From Treponema sp. (GTDB taxonomy: Bacteria > Spirochaetota > Spirochaetia > Treponematales > Treponemataceae): DNA of 39,697 nucleotides. The stretch lies in NCBI GenBank assembly GCA_016281495.1, contig JAEEIU010000033.1, forward strand, positions 1-39,697, given 5' to 3'. The translations under genes and the position numbers were made by a program. Below, piece by piece: positions 24,343 to 31,998 of the stretch (position 1 is its first letter; each line of letters opens with the position of its first letter). Under the pieces are notes generated by a model, which was not told the origin of the DNA, did not search any database, and saw only the letters and a program-made list of their open reading frames with translations.

Positions 24343-26019
24343 ATGAATAGAAGAAAAAATGTTTTGATTGTATGTTTTGTGCTCATGCAGGCCTTTGTGC
24401 TTTTTGCTCAGTCTCCCAAAGAATTTGTCTGCCGTGTGGTCCCTAGTGAAAACGACAAGGCTTATCAAATGCTTAAGTCCGCCGAGATTCGGTTTAGGAT
24501 ATACAATTACAAGGATCAGGCTGAAGACATCAAGGCATTCCTGGCCAAAGTGGGAAACATGGGTGTCGTCATACGTGATGATGCGGGAAAAAAATATGTT
24601 CTAACGTCCGGAGAAAAAGCGCTTTCTGATTTTACAACATTTGACATTTACTTTGCCCCCGACCATGATTCCGAAGCGATTGTCATTCCTGAGCTAAAAG
24701 TCAGTGCCCTGGATGATACGACATACCGTTTTCTTCTTATTGAGTTGCCCGAAAACTATACCGGTAAAGCCCTGCGTGTTACCAACGAACTTCCGGTACA
24801 GGGACAAAACGTTGTGATTCCGGATTTTACCACCAGTCATTGGGAAGAACACTATGCCACGATTGGTTCCACATATGAAGACCGGAGTTATTTTACCCTG
24901 TCATACAAGTATCCTCCTGTTGGTAGCCCTGTCCTGCTTCATGACAACAACACAGATTCAGCTTACACACTTTTGGGTGTGAATCATGTTTCCAAGTCAG
25001 ATGATATGAGTCAAGCAGAGAAAAATCCGGCAATCAAAGATTTTTTGAGTAAGTGGCGTTACATGGACAGAAGTGATTCTGAACTGCCCCTGAATCTTTT
25101 TATCAGTATGATCAGTAAAAAAGATCCCAGTTCCCATGTTTCACACGATACCAACTTGGAGAGTATTGCAGACCTGTTCATTTCAAATGAGCTTTTAAGC
25201 ACCGTGGCCGCAGACCTTTACATTACAAATGCAGGTGGTACGTCATATAAAACGTCATTCAGAGAAGATCCGTACAAATATCTTGCGTATAAGACGGCGG
25301 ATGTAATAAAGAACACTTTTAGGTCTGATCCCAATCTTTCGGTTGCGTCTGTTGATAAGTCGAAGGAATTTGCCAGGGTTGTGTTCGAAAGCAGCGGCAG
25401 GCAGATTCAAACTGAATGGATAATGGAAAACGGCACATGGAAGCTTTATTCCGTAGAAGGTGTTGGTCAAAATGTAAAGCTGAAAAAATATGGTGGAGAT
25501 TCCTGGTTAAACGATTTTTACTATGGAGATCCATATTTACTTAAGATTGAGGGGGCACTTCTTGTTCCCACAGAAAACTCAAGGGATGATGACAGGGGCT
25601 TTGACATTTCGGCCTTGTTGGAACTTCAATTCTTTGGTGCGGGATTTTTCTTCCAGCAGGAACAACTTACCATGGAAGATGACGGTGGAACTGGAAAGCA
25701 TAGGGCAAGTACATTCGGAGGGGTGGTGCGTATTCAAATCCCTGTAGATGTCTGGCGTTTCATGCTGATACCGTTTGTAGAAGGCCGTCTTGGTTTTACC
25801 AATGTCTCTGAGCTTTTTGATGACAAAACCGCACGTCTTTTCTTTGGAACGCACTATGGAGTGGATTTGTGTTTTGTAATCAACGAATATGTGGCACCCT
25901 ATGTTTCATTCTCCGGCAACAGTGTGACATACAACAACAGCGAGCATTCCAACAGCTTTGAATTTTCCGCAGGCCTCAGACTTCTGGGAATCTTTGACTA
26001 TACCGACTTCTGGTGGTAA
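24343..26019 (+). CDS. Secreted protein: catalytically dead trypsin-like domain plus barrel-like C-terminus
   Basis: A 558-residue protein with a signal peptide cut near LFAQ (residue 23). Residues about 60-216 read like a chymotrypsin-fold protease: MGVVIRDDAGKKYVLTSGEK in place of the GxGxxI...LTNxHVV strand, and PPVGSPVLLHDN, then LLGVNHV, in place of GNSGGPLL...GxN. All three catalytic residues appear lost (His to Glu, the DxA Asp absent, Ser to Val), so it is probably a binding domain. Residues about 395-558 show alternating hydrophobic strands and end in an aromatic residue (DYTDFWW), as in outer-membrane beta-barrels. It may therefore be an outer-membrane protein with a periplasmic pseudo-protease domain. 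This is inference from pattern. It is divergent from the small membrane protein and has an AAAGG just before the ATG. Confidence 0.65.
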   Translation: MNRRKNVLIVCFVLMQAFVLFAQSPKEFVCRVVPSENDKAYQMLKSAEIRFRIYNYKDQAEDIKAFLAKVGNMGVVIRDDAGKKYVLTSGEKALSDFTTFDIYFAPDHDSEAIVIPELKVSALDDTTYRFLLIELPENYTGKALRVTNELPVQGQNVVIPDFTTSHWEEHYATIGSTYEDRSYFTLSYKYPPVGSPVLLHDNNTDSAYTLLGVNHVSKSDDMSQAEKNPAIKDFLSKWRYMDRSDSELPLNLFISMISKKDPSSHVSHDTNLESIADLFISNELLSTVAADLYITNAGGTSYKTSFREDPYKYLAYKTADVIKNTFRSDPNLSVASVDKSKEFARVVFESSGRQIQTEWIMENGTWKLYSVEGVGQNVKLKKYGGDSWLNDFYYGDPYLLKIEGALLVPTENSRDDDRGFDISALLELQFFGAGFFFQQEQLTMEDDGGTGKHRASTFGGVVRIQIPVDVWRFMLIPFVEGRLGFTNVSELFDDKTARLFFGTHYGVDLCFVINEYVAPYVSFSGNSVTYNNSEHSNSFEFSAGLRLLGIFDYTDFWW

Positions 26020-26048
26020 TCCGCGTGACAAACTAACAGACTCTTGCC

Positions 26049-26765
26049 TTACGCCAACTCCTCGATATGATAGATATAATCCAATGTGCTCAAGGCCTCG
26101 ATTATTTCCTTGTGGGTCTTGTATTTCTTGAGCTCCTTGCTTGAGATGGAGATTGAGATTGAATAGACGCTGAGGCCAGAACCTGCGTAGGCGGGGTTCA
26201 TTTCTATTGCGTCGATTGTCAGTCCGAGTTTCCTTATCGTGCTTACAAAATTCTGAAGGTTAAGGCTGTTCTTTAGTTCAAGGTGAATCTCAAAATGATT
26301 GGAACGGTTCTTGAGGTAATACTCAAGGTCGGGGAGTTTTGCAAGGCAGAACAGTAATGCGACAAAAGTGACTGCGGTAATCGTGTAGAGGCCGGCTCCT
26401 ATTGCAATGCCAAGAATGCAGCTTCCCCATAAGGACACCGCGGTTGTGATTCCCATAATCTGATTGCGTGAGTTAAAGAAAATTGTATGGGTTGCAATCC
26501 TTGTTGCCGAGATGACCGCCACTGCCGACAGGATGAAAATCTTTCCGTCGTAGAGCGTGTTAAGCCACAGGTCAATCAGCATGACGACAGTGCCCGATAG
26601 CGTTACGAGTATGAAGGTGCGGAATCCTGCCGAATGCCTTTTGCTTGAGCGTTCCCAACCGATGAGTGCGGAAAGGAATACTGCAAGTCCTATGCGGAAC
26701 AGAATTGAATATATGCCCAGGTCCACTGACCATTCTCCAAGTAATTGTGCGATTGGATCCTTCAT
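26049..26765 (-). CDS. MgtC/SapB family membrane protein
   Basis: A 238-residue protein with about five membrane helices in residues 15-145, and the family signature GWERSSKRHSAGFRTFILV followed by LSGTVVML. The C-terminal region (about 155-238, FEIHLELKNSLNLQNFVSTI) resembles the ACT-like cytosolic domain of MgtC relatives. MgtC proteins are linked to growth in low Mg2+ and to control of the F-type ATPase in pathogens, but most members are uncharacterised. It is the last gene of a three-gene run, 2 nt after the antiporter, which suggests a cation or pH homeostasis role. It converges on the secreted pseudo-protease gene with only 29 nt between them. Confidence 0.88.
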   Translation of the reverse strand: MKDPIAQLLGEWSVDLGIYSILFRIGLAVFLSALIGWERSSKRHSAGFRTFILVTLSGTVVMLIDLWLNTLYDGKIFILSAVAVISATRIATHTIFFNSRNQIMGITTAVSLWGSCILGIAIGAGLYTITAVTFVALLFCLAKLPDLEYYLKNRSNHFEIHLELKNSLNLQNFVSTIRKLGLTIDAIEMNPAYAGSGLSVYSISISISSKELKKYKTHKEIIEALSTLDYIYHIEELA

Positions 26766-26767
26766 GA

Positions 26768-28237
26768 TTATTTTCTCCTATTTCTGAATCTTTTTCCAAA
26801 GCCCGGAGTGTGGTTGTCATCCCAGAATGCTGAATTCTGACTTTCGGCTGCTTCGGTAAATGCTTCTTCTGCTTCGTTGATTGTGTGTGACGGAAGTTCT
26901 TCCTGTATCTTTTGAATGCGGTCGATCAAAAGTTCAACCTGAGTCTTTTCCTTTCCGTCGGGTGTGGTTTCCGTTACGCTGACCATGTCTTCCAGTTTTG
27001 TTGAATATGATTTGGAAAGATAAAGTGAAAGCTTTGCGCATGCGGGACCTGCAAATTCATACAGGACGCTTGATGCAAGGATGATGGTTTCCAGTGCGCT
27101 TCCTGCCTCACCTCCCAAAGTTCTGGCACTCAACGCGGCAAGACCGATTGCGATTCCAGCCTGAGGAACCAGACCAAGTCCAAGGTAGTTGCGTATCTCT
27201 TTGTTCATCTTTACGATTGAGCTTCCTGCAAATGAGCCGATGTATTTGCCGATGATCCTGAACAGGAAATACATTACGCTTATCAGGATGAGTGGAGATG
27301 AACCGATTGAACCGCTATTGTTCAGGAGGGCGTTCAGGTCAAAGCACATTCCCGATCGTACAAAGAACATGAGGAGAAACGGTGGTGAAAAATAATTCAG
27401 CTGCTTGAACAGTTTGTCGTCGTCGGTGACATTGATGTAAACCGTGCCCAAGGACATGCAGCCCAAGAGGGGAGAGACGTCAAATATCGTACAGATGCCG
27501 CAGAAGCCGAACATTAATGCAACAGAAATGATCAGGCGGTTGTCACTGGTGCGTGTTTTGGGCCTTACGAACCATGAAAGAATCAGGCCGAACAGGGCTC
27601 CCAAAAAGATGACCAGGATGTTGGTTAAAATAGGACCCGCTATCCTCCACATGGAAAAAGCCTCGCCCGTAGTTGAATGGACTGCGATGGAAATGGCCAC
27701 ACTGTATGCGAGAAGGCCTATGATGTTGTCCAGTGCGACAATCTGCAGCAGGGTTTCCACAAAGTTTCCCTTGGCCCCCGTCTGACGTATTATCATCATT
27801 GTGGAAGCGGATGCCGTTGTGGAAGCAAGCGCGGAAAGAACGATGGAAAATGCCATGTTCAAATGCAGCACAAAAAAGGTGATGATAAAGACCAGGATCG
27901 AAGCGCTGAGTGCCTCAAAGAGAGTGATGACCACAACCTTGCCGCCACTTTTTTTCAGGACGTCCAGGCGGAAGAACTGTCCCGTACTGAACGCAATGAA
28001 TGCCATTGCAATGTCAGGAAGAAATTCAGTTCCCTTGATTATCGGTTCCGGGATTAGGTTCAGGCAAAAGGGACCTATCAGGATTCCCGCAACGATGTAA
28101 GCCGTAACATTTGGAAGACGCAGCTTTTTGGTAACGCGTGTCATCAAAAAACCGGAAATCAGTATGATGGAAATTGAAATGACGGCCGCAGATACGGAGG
28201 AACTTGACGCACCATCTGGATATAAAAAACTACTCAT
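26768..28237 (-). CDS. Cation:proton antiporter (CPA2/KefB type)
   Basis: A 489-residue protein with about twelve helices in residues 10-405 and a hydrophilic C-terminal tail. Family features are the N-terminal LRLPNVTAYIVAGILIGPF, the discontinuous helix region LSALASTTASASTMMIIRQTGA, and GLGLVPQAGIAIGLAALSA. It is expected in the inner membrane, exchanging Na+ or K+ for H+. No TrkA-N/RCK domain is attached; the tail of about 80 residues is acidic and could be regulatory. The start overlaps the G1P-dehydrogenase stop (ATGA). The MgtC gene follows after 2 nt, which gives a strongly coupled operon. Confidence 0.92.
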   Translation of the reverse strand: MSSFLYPDGASSSSVSAAVISISIILISGFLMTRVTKKLRLPNVTAYIVAGILIGPFCLNLIPEPIIKGTEFLPDIAMAFIAFSTGQFFRLDVLKKSGGKVVVITLFEALSASILVFIITFFVLHLNMAFSIVLSALASTTASASTMMIIRQTGAKGNFVETLLQIVALDNIIGLLAYSVAISIAVHSTTGEAFSMWRIAGPILTNILVIFLGALFGLILSWFVRPKTRTSDNRLIISVALMFGFCGICTIFDVSPLLGCMSLGTVYINVTDDDKLFKQLNYFSPPFLLMFFVRSGMCFDLNALLNNSGSIGSSPLILISVMYFLFRIIGKYIGSFAGSSIVKMNKEIRNYLGLGLVPQAGIAIGLAALSARTLGGEAGSALETIILASSVLYEFAGPACAKLSLYLSKSYSTKLEDMVSVTETTPDGKEKTQVELLIDRIQKIQEELPSHTINEAEEAFTEAAESQNSAFWDDNHTPGFGKRFRNRRK

Positions 28238-29295
28238 TCTGCAAACTCACTTTCCATTTCGCTGTAGATTTTTGAAAGGTTTTCCGCACTCAAATCGGCA
28301 GTATCCAAAATTGAATGGCGGTCTGCACGTGTGTCGCTTGCACTGTTCCATGCCTTTATCCAGATTTCTTCCGTTATGTTCCACTGGCTTGGACGTACAG
28401 GCAGCTTGTACTGGTGCAGTATCCTCTTGATTTTTTCCATGTTTCCCTTGTGAAAGATTGTAGCCGCATAAGTTCCCATGGCAACCGCTATTCCGTGTGG
28501 GATTCTGATTTGGTCAAAGTTTTCTTCAAGTGAATGGCAGAAAAGATGCTCGGAGCCTGATGAGGGCCTTGAGTTTCCCGCTATTTCCATGGCAAGGCCT
28601 CCCATTACAAGGACCTGCGCAAGAACCTTTATGAAACTTTTTGACGTGATGTTCTTTTCCTCGTTAAAGCAGATTGCGTTGAATGCCATCTTGCTCATCA
28701 TGTATGCAAAGTCGTCGATGGCGTTACCGGAGACCTCTGCGTCAATCTTCCAGTCCTTTAATGCCGTGTACTTGCTGATGGTGTCGCCTATTCCGGATAA
28801 AAGCTGAATCTGCGGCGCGCTTGTGACTATGGAAACGTCAACCAGAATTGCATCGGGAATCGTGCAGCGGAATGTCTTTCTCTTTTTTCCTTCAGTGCCC
28901 AAAACCGAAACAGGAGAAACAAGGCTGTCGTTGCTTAGGGTCGTGGGAAGGCAGATGTAAAGTGATTTGCTTACAAAAGCCGCATACTTTGCCATGTCCA
29001 GAACGCTTCCGCCTCCAAAACCGATTACGGTGCTGATTTCGTTCATGACGATGTATTTTGCAAGGGAAACGGCCTGGTCAAAGGTTCCGTCGCTTACGAT
29101 GTAGGTTTCGCATTTGTCAAAACTGGCACAAATGTTTTTTATCTTGTCCGTGTAAATCTTGTTTAATGTTTCGTCCGTAACAAGAAGCGTGCTTTTCTTT
29201 TCGACACCGGGCATCTGCTGTGCCAAAGACTCTGTTATCCTTGACGCAATCCCTTCTTCCACCAAAAGCCTGTCCGGCAACCTGAATCTGTTCAT
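28234..29295 (-). CDS. Glycerol-1-phosphate dehydrogenase-like (AraM/EgsA family)
   Basis: A 353-residue metal-dependent dehydrogenase of the iron-ADH/dehydroquinate synthase superfamily. NAD(P)-binding GGGSVLDMAK is at 94-103, followed by PTTLSNDSLVSPVSVL, the G1PDH-type substrate segment. Metal ligands are Asp171 (GIGDTISKYTALKDW), His250 (RPSSGSEHLF) and His267 (PHGIA). The likely reaction is reduction of dihydroxyacetone phosphate to sn-glycerol 1-phosphate, as in archaeal lipid synthesis and bacterial AraM, though another polyol or alcohol is possible. It is first in an operon with a cation/proton antiporter and MgtC, a surprising link. A GGAGG site sits just before the ATG and a TTGAGA-17-TATGAT promoter lies upstream. 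Confidence 0.85.
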   Translation of the reverse strand: MNRFRLPDRLLVEEGIASRITESLAQQMPGVEKKSTLLVTDETLNKIYTDKIKNICASFDKCETYIVSDGTFDQAVSLAKYIVMNEISTVIGFGGGSVLDMAKYAAFVSKSLYICLPTTLSNDSLVSPVSVLGTEGKKRKTFRCTIPDAILVDVSIVTSAPQIQLLSGIGDTISKYTALKDWKIDAEVSGNAIDDFAYMMSKMAFNAICFNEEKNITSKSFIKVLAQVLVMGGLAMEIAGNSRPSSGSEHLFCHSLEENFDQIRIPHGIAVAMGTYAATIFHKGNMEKIKRILHQYKLPVRPSQWNITEEIWIKAWNSASDTRADRHSILDTADLSAENLSKIYSEMESEFAE

Positions 29296-29332
29296 ACCAT
29301 CCTCCAGTTATGAATACCTTGCACTTGAATAT

Positions 29333-29361
29333 ATCATATCACAACTGGCGGGAATTCTCAA
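29333..29361 (-). promoter_or_regulatory. Promoter of the G1PDH-antiporter-MgtC operon
   Basis: On the minus strand TTGAGA (29361-29356), 17 bp, TATGAT (29338-29333). The predicted start near 29326 leaves a leader of about 31 nt containing GGAGG. Confidence 0.65.
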
Positions 29362-29367
29362 ATAAAA

Positions 29368-29832
29368 TTACATTATTTCCGGTTTGTTAAAACCTTTCCA
29401 TTCACGGTCATCGAGGTAGATGATGTGGTCCGGTTCGGCTGTTATGACACGGCTGTCTGCCTTTAGGAGTGCAATCAGGTTGTAGATTTCCTTTTCCGAA
29501 AGCGAAACCTTTGATGACAGCGCGCATGTTTTTCCAAAACTATATATGTATTTCACTTCAAGATTGAAATCTTTTGCAAGGGAACGAATGTCGTCGTCGG
29601 TGCAATCTTCCCTGAGCGTGACCAAAACTGTTTTGTCTGAAATTGAAGGCCTGCCTTTTTGAGCGCCGGGATTTTTTATGGCTATTGGGTCGGGACTTTC
29701 AACTGGAAATTCTACAGAAATATCTTCATCGTCGTTTTTTGAATTCTTATCGTTACTTGCACAGCAGGTTCCTGTCATTGCCATTGCCAGACAAAAGCAC
29801 ATTGCAGCCCTGCTTGAATGTTTAATCCTCAT
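29368..29832 (-). CDS. Secreted protein resembling a free-standing subtilisin propeptide (inhibitor I9-like)
   Basis: A 154-residue exported protein. The N-terminus is a signal sequence with a double cysteine (MTGTCCAS), possibly a poor lipobox. An acidic low-complexity linker (about 25-60) follows. A domain at about residues 68-142 has the pattern of subtilisin propeptides: VLVTLREDCTDDDIRSLAKD, a central strand, a helix ending LLKADSRVITAEPDHIIYL. The AEPD/N motif before the final strand is characteristic. No protease domain follows. Free I9-like proteins can inhibit or chaperone a subtilase made elsewhere; this function is inferred. The start chosen has AGGAG 8 nt upstream, and nine extra upstream codons are open but lack a site. 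Confidence 0.65.
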   Translation of the reverse strand: MRIKHSSRAAMCFCLAMAMTGTCCASNDKNSKNDDEDISVEFPVESPDPIAIKNPGAQKGRPSISDKTVLVTLREDCTDDDIRSLAKDFNLEVKYIYSFGKTCALSSKVSLSEKEIYNLIALLKADSRVITAEPDHIIYLDDREWKGFNKPEIM

Positions 29833-29898
29833 AGAAAAATCTCCTAAATGAATAAACAAGCGAATCAGGAAAAAGTAACAATTATGAATTATGAATCA

Positions 29899-31257
29899 TC
29901 ATCTTTCAGGCCATCTTCCCTGAGATCCTTTGGGGAAAGAGAAATCCATTCCGCCCCAGGAATCGTCCTCAACATAGAACCACGGTGAAATTGATTCCAT
30001 GCTCTTTACGATGTGAAGATCTTGTGCCGGCAGGTATCCTTGCCCGATGAGCATGATTTTCTTTCCTGTCTTTTTGTTCACCGCCATGTCAACGACGAAA
30101 ACAGCGTGTCCCGGGGAACCGCTCTTTACAAAAACGTCACCAATACGCAAATCACTTATTTTGATTGGAACGATTTCCTTTGCCATGGAACGAGTGCTTG
30201 CATAGCTGTATACAATCTTTAGGTATTCGTCAAAGATTTCCCGTGAAGTGCCTTTCTTGTATCCGCTTTTCCATCCGCTGCCGGTAAGCCTGTAGCCGTC
30301 CACATATCTGCTGAACGGAATCAAGACTCCGCTTTCTGCAGTGAATGCAATTTTATTGTAATAGCCTTTTGAATACAAATACTCCGCCCTCATCTTCATG
30401 CAGGAATCAGCACACTGGAGCAAGTCTTCCTTGAGCTGGGGAAAATCCAATACGGCAGCATGATAATTGCTGTTCTTTTTTTGTCCGTCATAATAGTAGA
30501 TTGGAGTGCCTGCGGGTTTGAGCGGGAGCTTTCTGTAGAAATCCTCGTAAGATCCGGCTGCCACAGAAACACGCTCATATCCCTCCGGAACATCGAATCT
30601 TGTTTCTACAGTCATGCCCTTTTCGTTTATATTGACGTTGGAAGTTGTAGTGCCAAAGAAGAAGTTGTCCCAACCGTAATTGCCATAGTCATCTGAATCG
30701 TCATAGGAATCGGTTCCGGTGTCCAGCTCAGAATAGTCGCCGTCCAATCCCATAAGCCATGCTATAAAGTCATCAAGGTCTTCGTCATCATAAGTTTGAC
30801 TGGTCGGCTTTGAAGTGCTGCCTGACTTTGACTTGTCATTTCCTGTGACGGTGGTTTGGGTTTTCTTCTCTTCTACATTTGTTACGGTTACAGTAACTTT
30901 GGTTTCTTCCGTCGTTTGAACTGTAGTGGAACCGGATTTTGTGGTGGTAGTCTTTGTGGTTTCGGTTTTTGTCGTGGTGGTTTTTGAAGGTTCAGTTTTA
31001 GTTGATTCTGTTTTTGCTGTTCCGGATTGAGTTTTGTCAGTTGTCCGGTTTTGCTCGCTTGTCCGTGGAGTTTGCGTTGTGGCTGTTTCTGTCTTCTTTT
31101 CCTTGACAGTGTTGCGTGGGGTAACGGCTTCTTCTTCAACTGTCTCGCTTACTTCGATGTCCAGTTTTTGTGACGGAACATCAGTGGATGCGCATCCTGT
31201 AATAATGCCCACCATGAGTGCACAAACTGATGCCATGAAAAAACTTTTCTTCACCAT
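29899..31257 (-). CDS. DUF4846 lipoprotein with Thr/Lys-rich linker
   Basis: A 452-residue lipoprotein (ITGC lipobox, Cys about residue 22). Residues about 43-155 form a low-complexity Thr/Lys/Glu linker, then comes an acidic stretch and a domain at about 215-435. That domain matches my memory of DUF4846: RFDVPEGYERV, AGSYEDFYRKLPLKPAGTP, LLQCADSCMKMRAEYLYSKG, IGDVFVKSGSPGHAVFVVD and GQGYLPAQDLHI. Cys282 and His384 lie in the two best conserved segments and appear in Cys-then-His order, which could fit a papain-like (NlpC/P60-type) hydrolase; no activity is established. A TTG codon two residues upstream is open, but ATG 31257 has GGGAG at the right spacing. A near-perfect promoter lies upstream. 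Confidence 0.8.
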   Translation of the reverse strand: MVKKSFFMASVCALMVGIITGCASTDVPSQKLDIEVSETVEEEAVTPRNTVKEKKTETATTQTPRTSEQNRTTDKTQSGTAKTESTKTEPSKTTTTKTETTKTTTTKSGSTTVQTTEETKVTVTVTNVEEKKTQTTVTGNDKSKSGSTSKPTSQTYDDEDLDDFIAWLMGLDGDYSELDTGTDSYDDSDDYGNYGWDNFFFGTTTSNVNINEKGMTVETRFDVPEGYERVSVAAGSYEDFYRKLPLKPAGTPIYYYDGQKKNSNYHAAVLDFPQLKEDLLQCADSCMKMRAEYLYSKGYYNKIAFTAESGVLIPFSRYVDGYRLTGSGWKSGYKKGTSREIFDEYLKIVYSYASTRSMAKEIVPIKISDLRIGDVFVKSGSPGHAVFVVDMAVNKKTGKKIMLIGQGYLPAQDLHIVKSMESISPWFYVEDDSWGGMDFSFPKGSQGRWPER

Positions 31258-31273
31258 ACTCAACTCCCTATAG

Positions 31274-31293
31274 ATACTATATTATTATAGTAT
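31274..31293. repeat. Perfect inverted repeat at the DUF4846 transcription start
   Basis: ATACTATA (31274-31281), TTAT, TATAGTAT (31286-31293): an 8-bp perfect palindrome that overlaps the -10 box and the predicted start site of the DUF4846 gene. It may be an operator or a 5' stem protecting the mRNA. Confidence 0.55.
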
Positions 31294-31317
31294 AAAGTGG
31301 CTTAAATATGGTGTCAA
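31289..31317 (-). promoter_or_regulatory. Near-consensus promoter of the DUF4846 lipoprotein gene
   Basis: On the minus strand TTGACA (31317-31312), 17 bp, TATACT (31294-31289). The -35 overlaps the stop codon of the upstream six-TM gene, so the lipoprotein is transcribed separately from it at least in part. Confidence 0.8.
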
Positions 31318-31976
31318 GTTCCTTTTCTTCCAGATAGAATAAACAATCCTTCGCCAAGGACTGTGGAAAATATTATCGTGCCCGTCTTGAATATGAAGAT
31401 TGATTCGCTTAGATTGTTCGGATTCATTCGCGGGAAAACCTTGAGGAAATAGAGTACGATCAAAAGTGCCCATGCCGCCAGAAAGAAAAGTGCGGGAAAG
31501 AAGAAAACTAAAACCTTGGCACACTTTAAAAATTTAATGTTGAATATTTTTGCCGCAATCATGTTTTCCGCAAACGCCACAAGAAATGTCAGCATTACGT
31601 TAATTGCAATTGTAGCATATAGTAAATGCATTAATGAACCGGATTCTTCAAAATGAGGGATCCCCTCCGTAAGCATAAAAAGAATTAGTCCTGTTGAACG
31701 ACCATTGTATGTAAAAAACAAAAGCAGGAAAATCAGGATAAAGGAGATGACGTAGGATATCAAAAACAGTACAGCCTGTTTTACAGAAAGAGTTTTTACC
31801 GCAACAAGCTTGAGCCAGATGCAAAACACCAAAGGCAGGAATATGAATGTCCAGTAGAAATTTCCTGTCCACTTCAATCCTTCCCATCCGTTGATCATGA
31901 CTTCGGTATAATATGATATAAAACCAATTGCTGCGACAAAAATCAAACTCGCTATGCTGATAATTTTTTTATTCAT
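31314..31976 (-). CDS. Six-TM membrane protein of unknown function
   Basis: A 220-residue integral membrane protein with six predicted helices (about 4-26, 41-61, 68-90, 112-140, 153-178, 190-216), short loops and no recognisable motif. A helix-embedded Glu (VAFAENMIAAK) and a loop TEGIPHFEESG are the main polar elements. It has a GGAGG site 8 nt before the ATG and follows the AAA/DUF4143 ATPase by 22 nt, so it is probably cotranscribed with it under the operator array. It could be the membrane partner of that ATPase, but this rests on position only. Its stop overlaps the next gene's -35 box. Confidence 0.7.
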   Translation of the reverse strand: MNKKIISIASLIFVAAIGFISYYTEVMINGWEGLKWTGNFYWTFIFLPLVFCIWLKLVAVKTLSVKQAVLFLISYVISFILIFLLLFFTYNGRSTGLILFMLTEGIPHFEESGSLMHLLYATIAINVMLTFLVAFAENMIAAKIFNIKFLKCAKVLVFFFPALFFLAAWALLIVLYFLKVFPRMNPNNLSESIFIFKTGTIIFSTVLGEGLFILSGRKGT

Positions 31977-31998
31977 GTGATGTTCCTCCTTCTATGTT

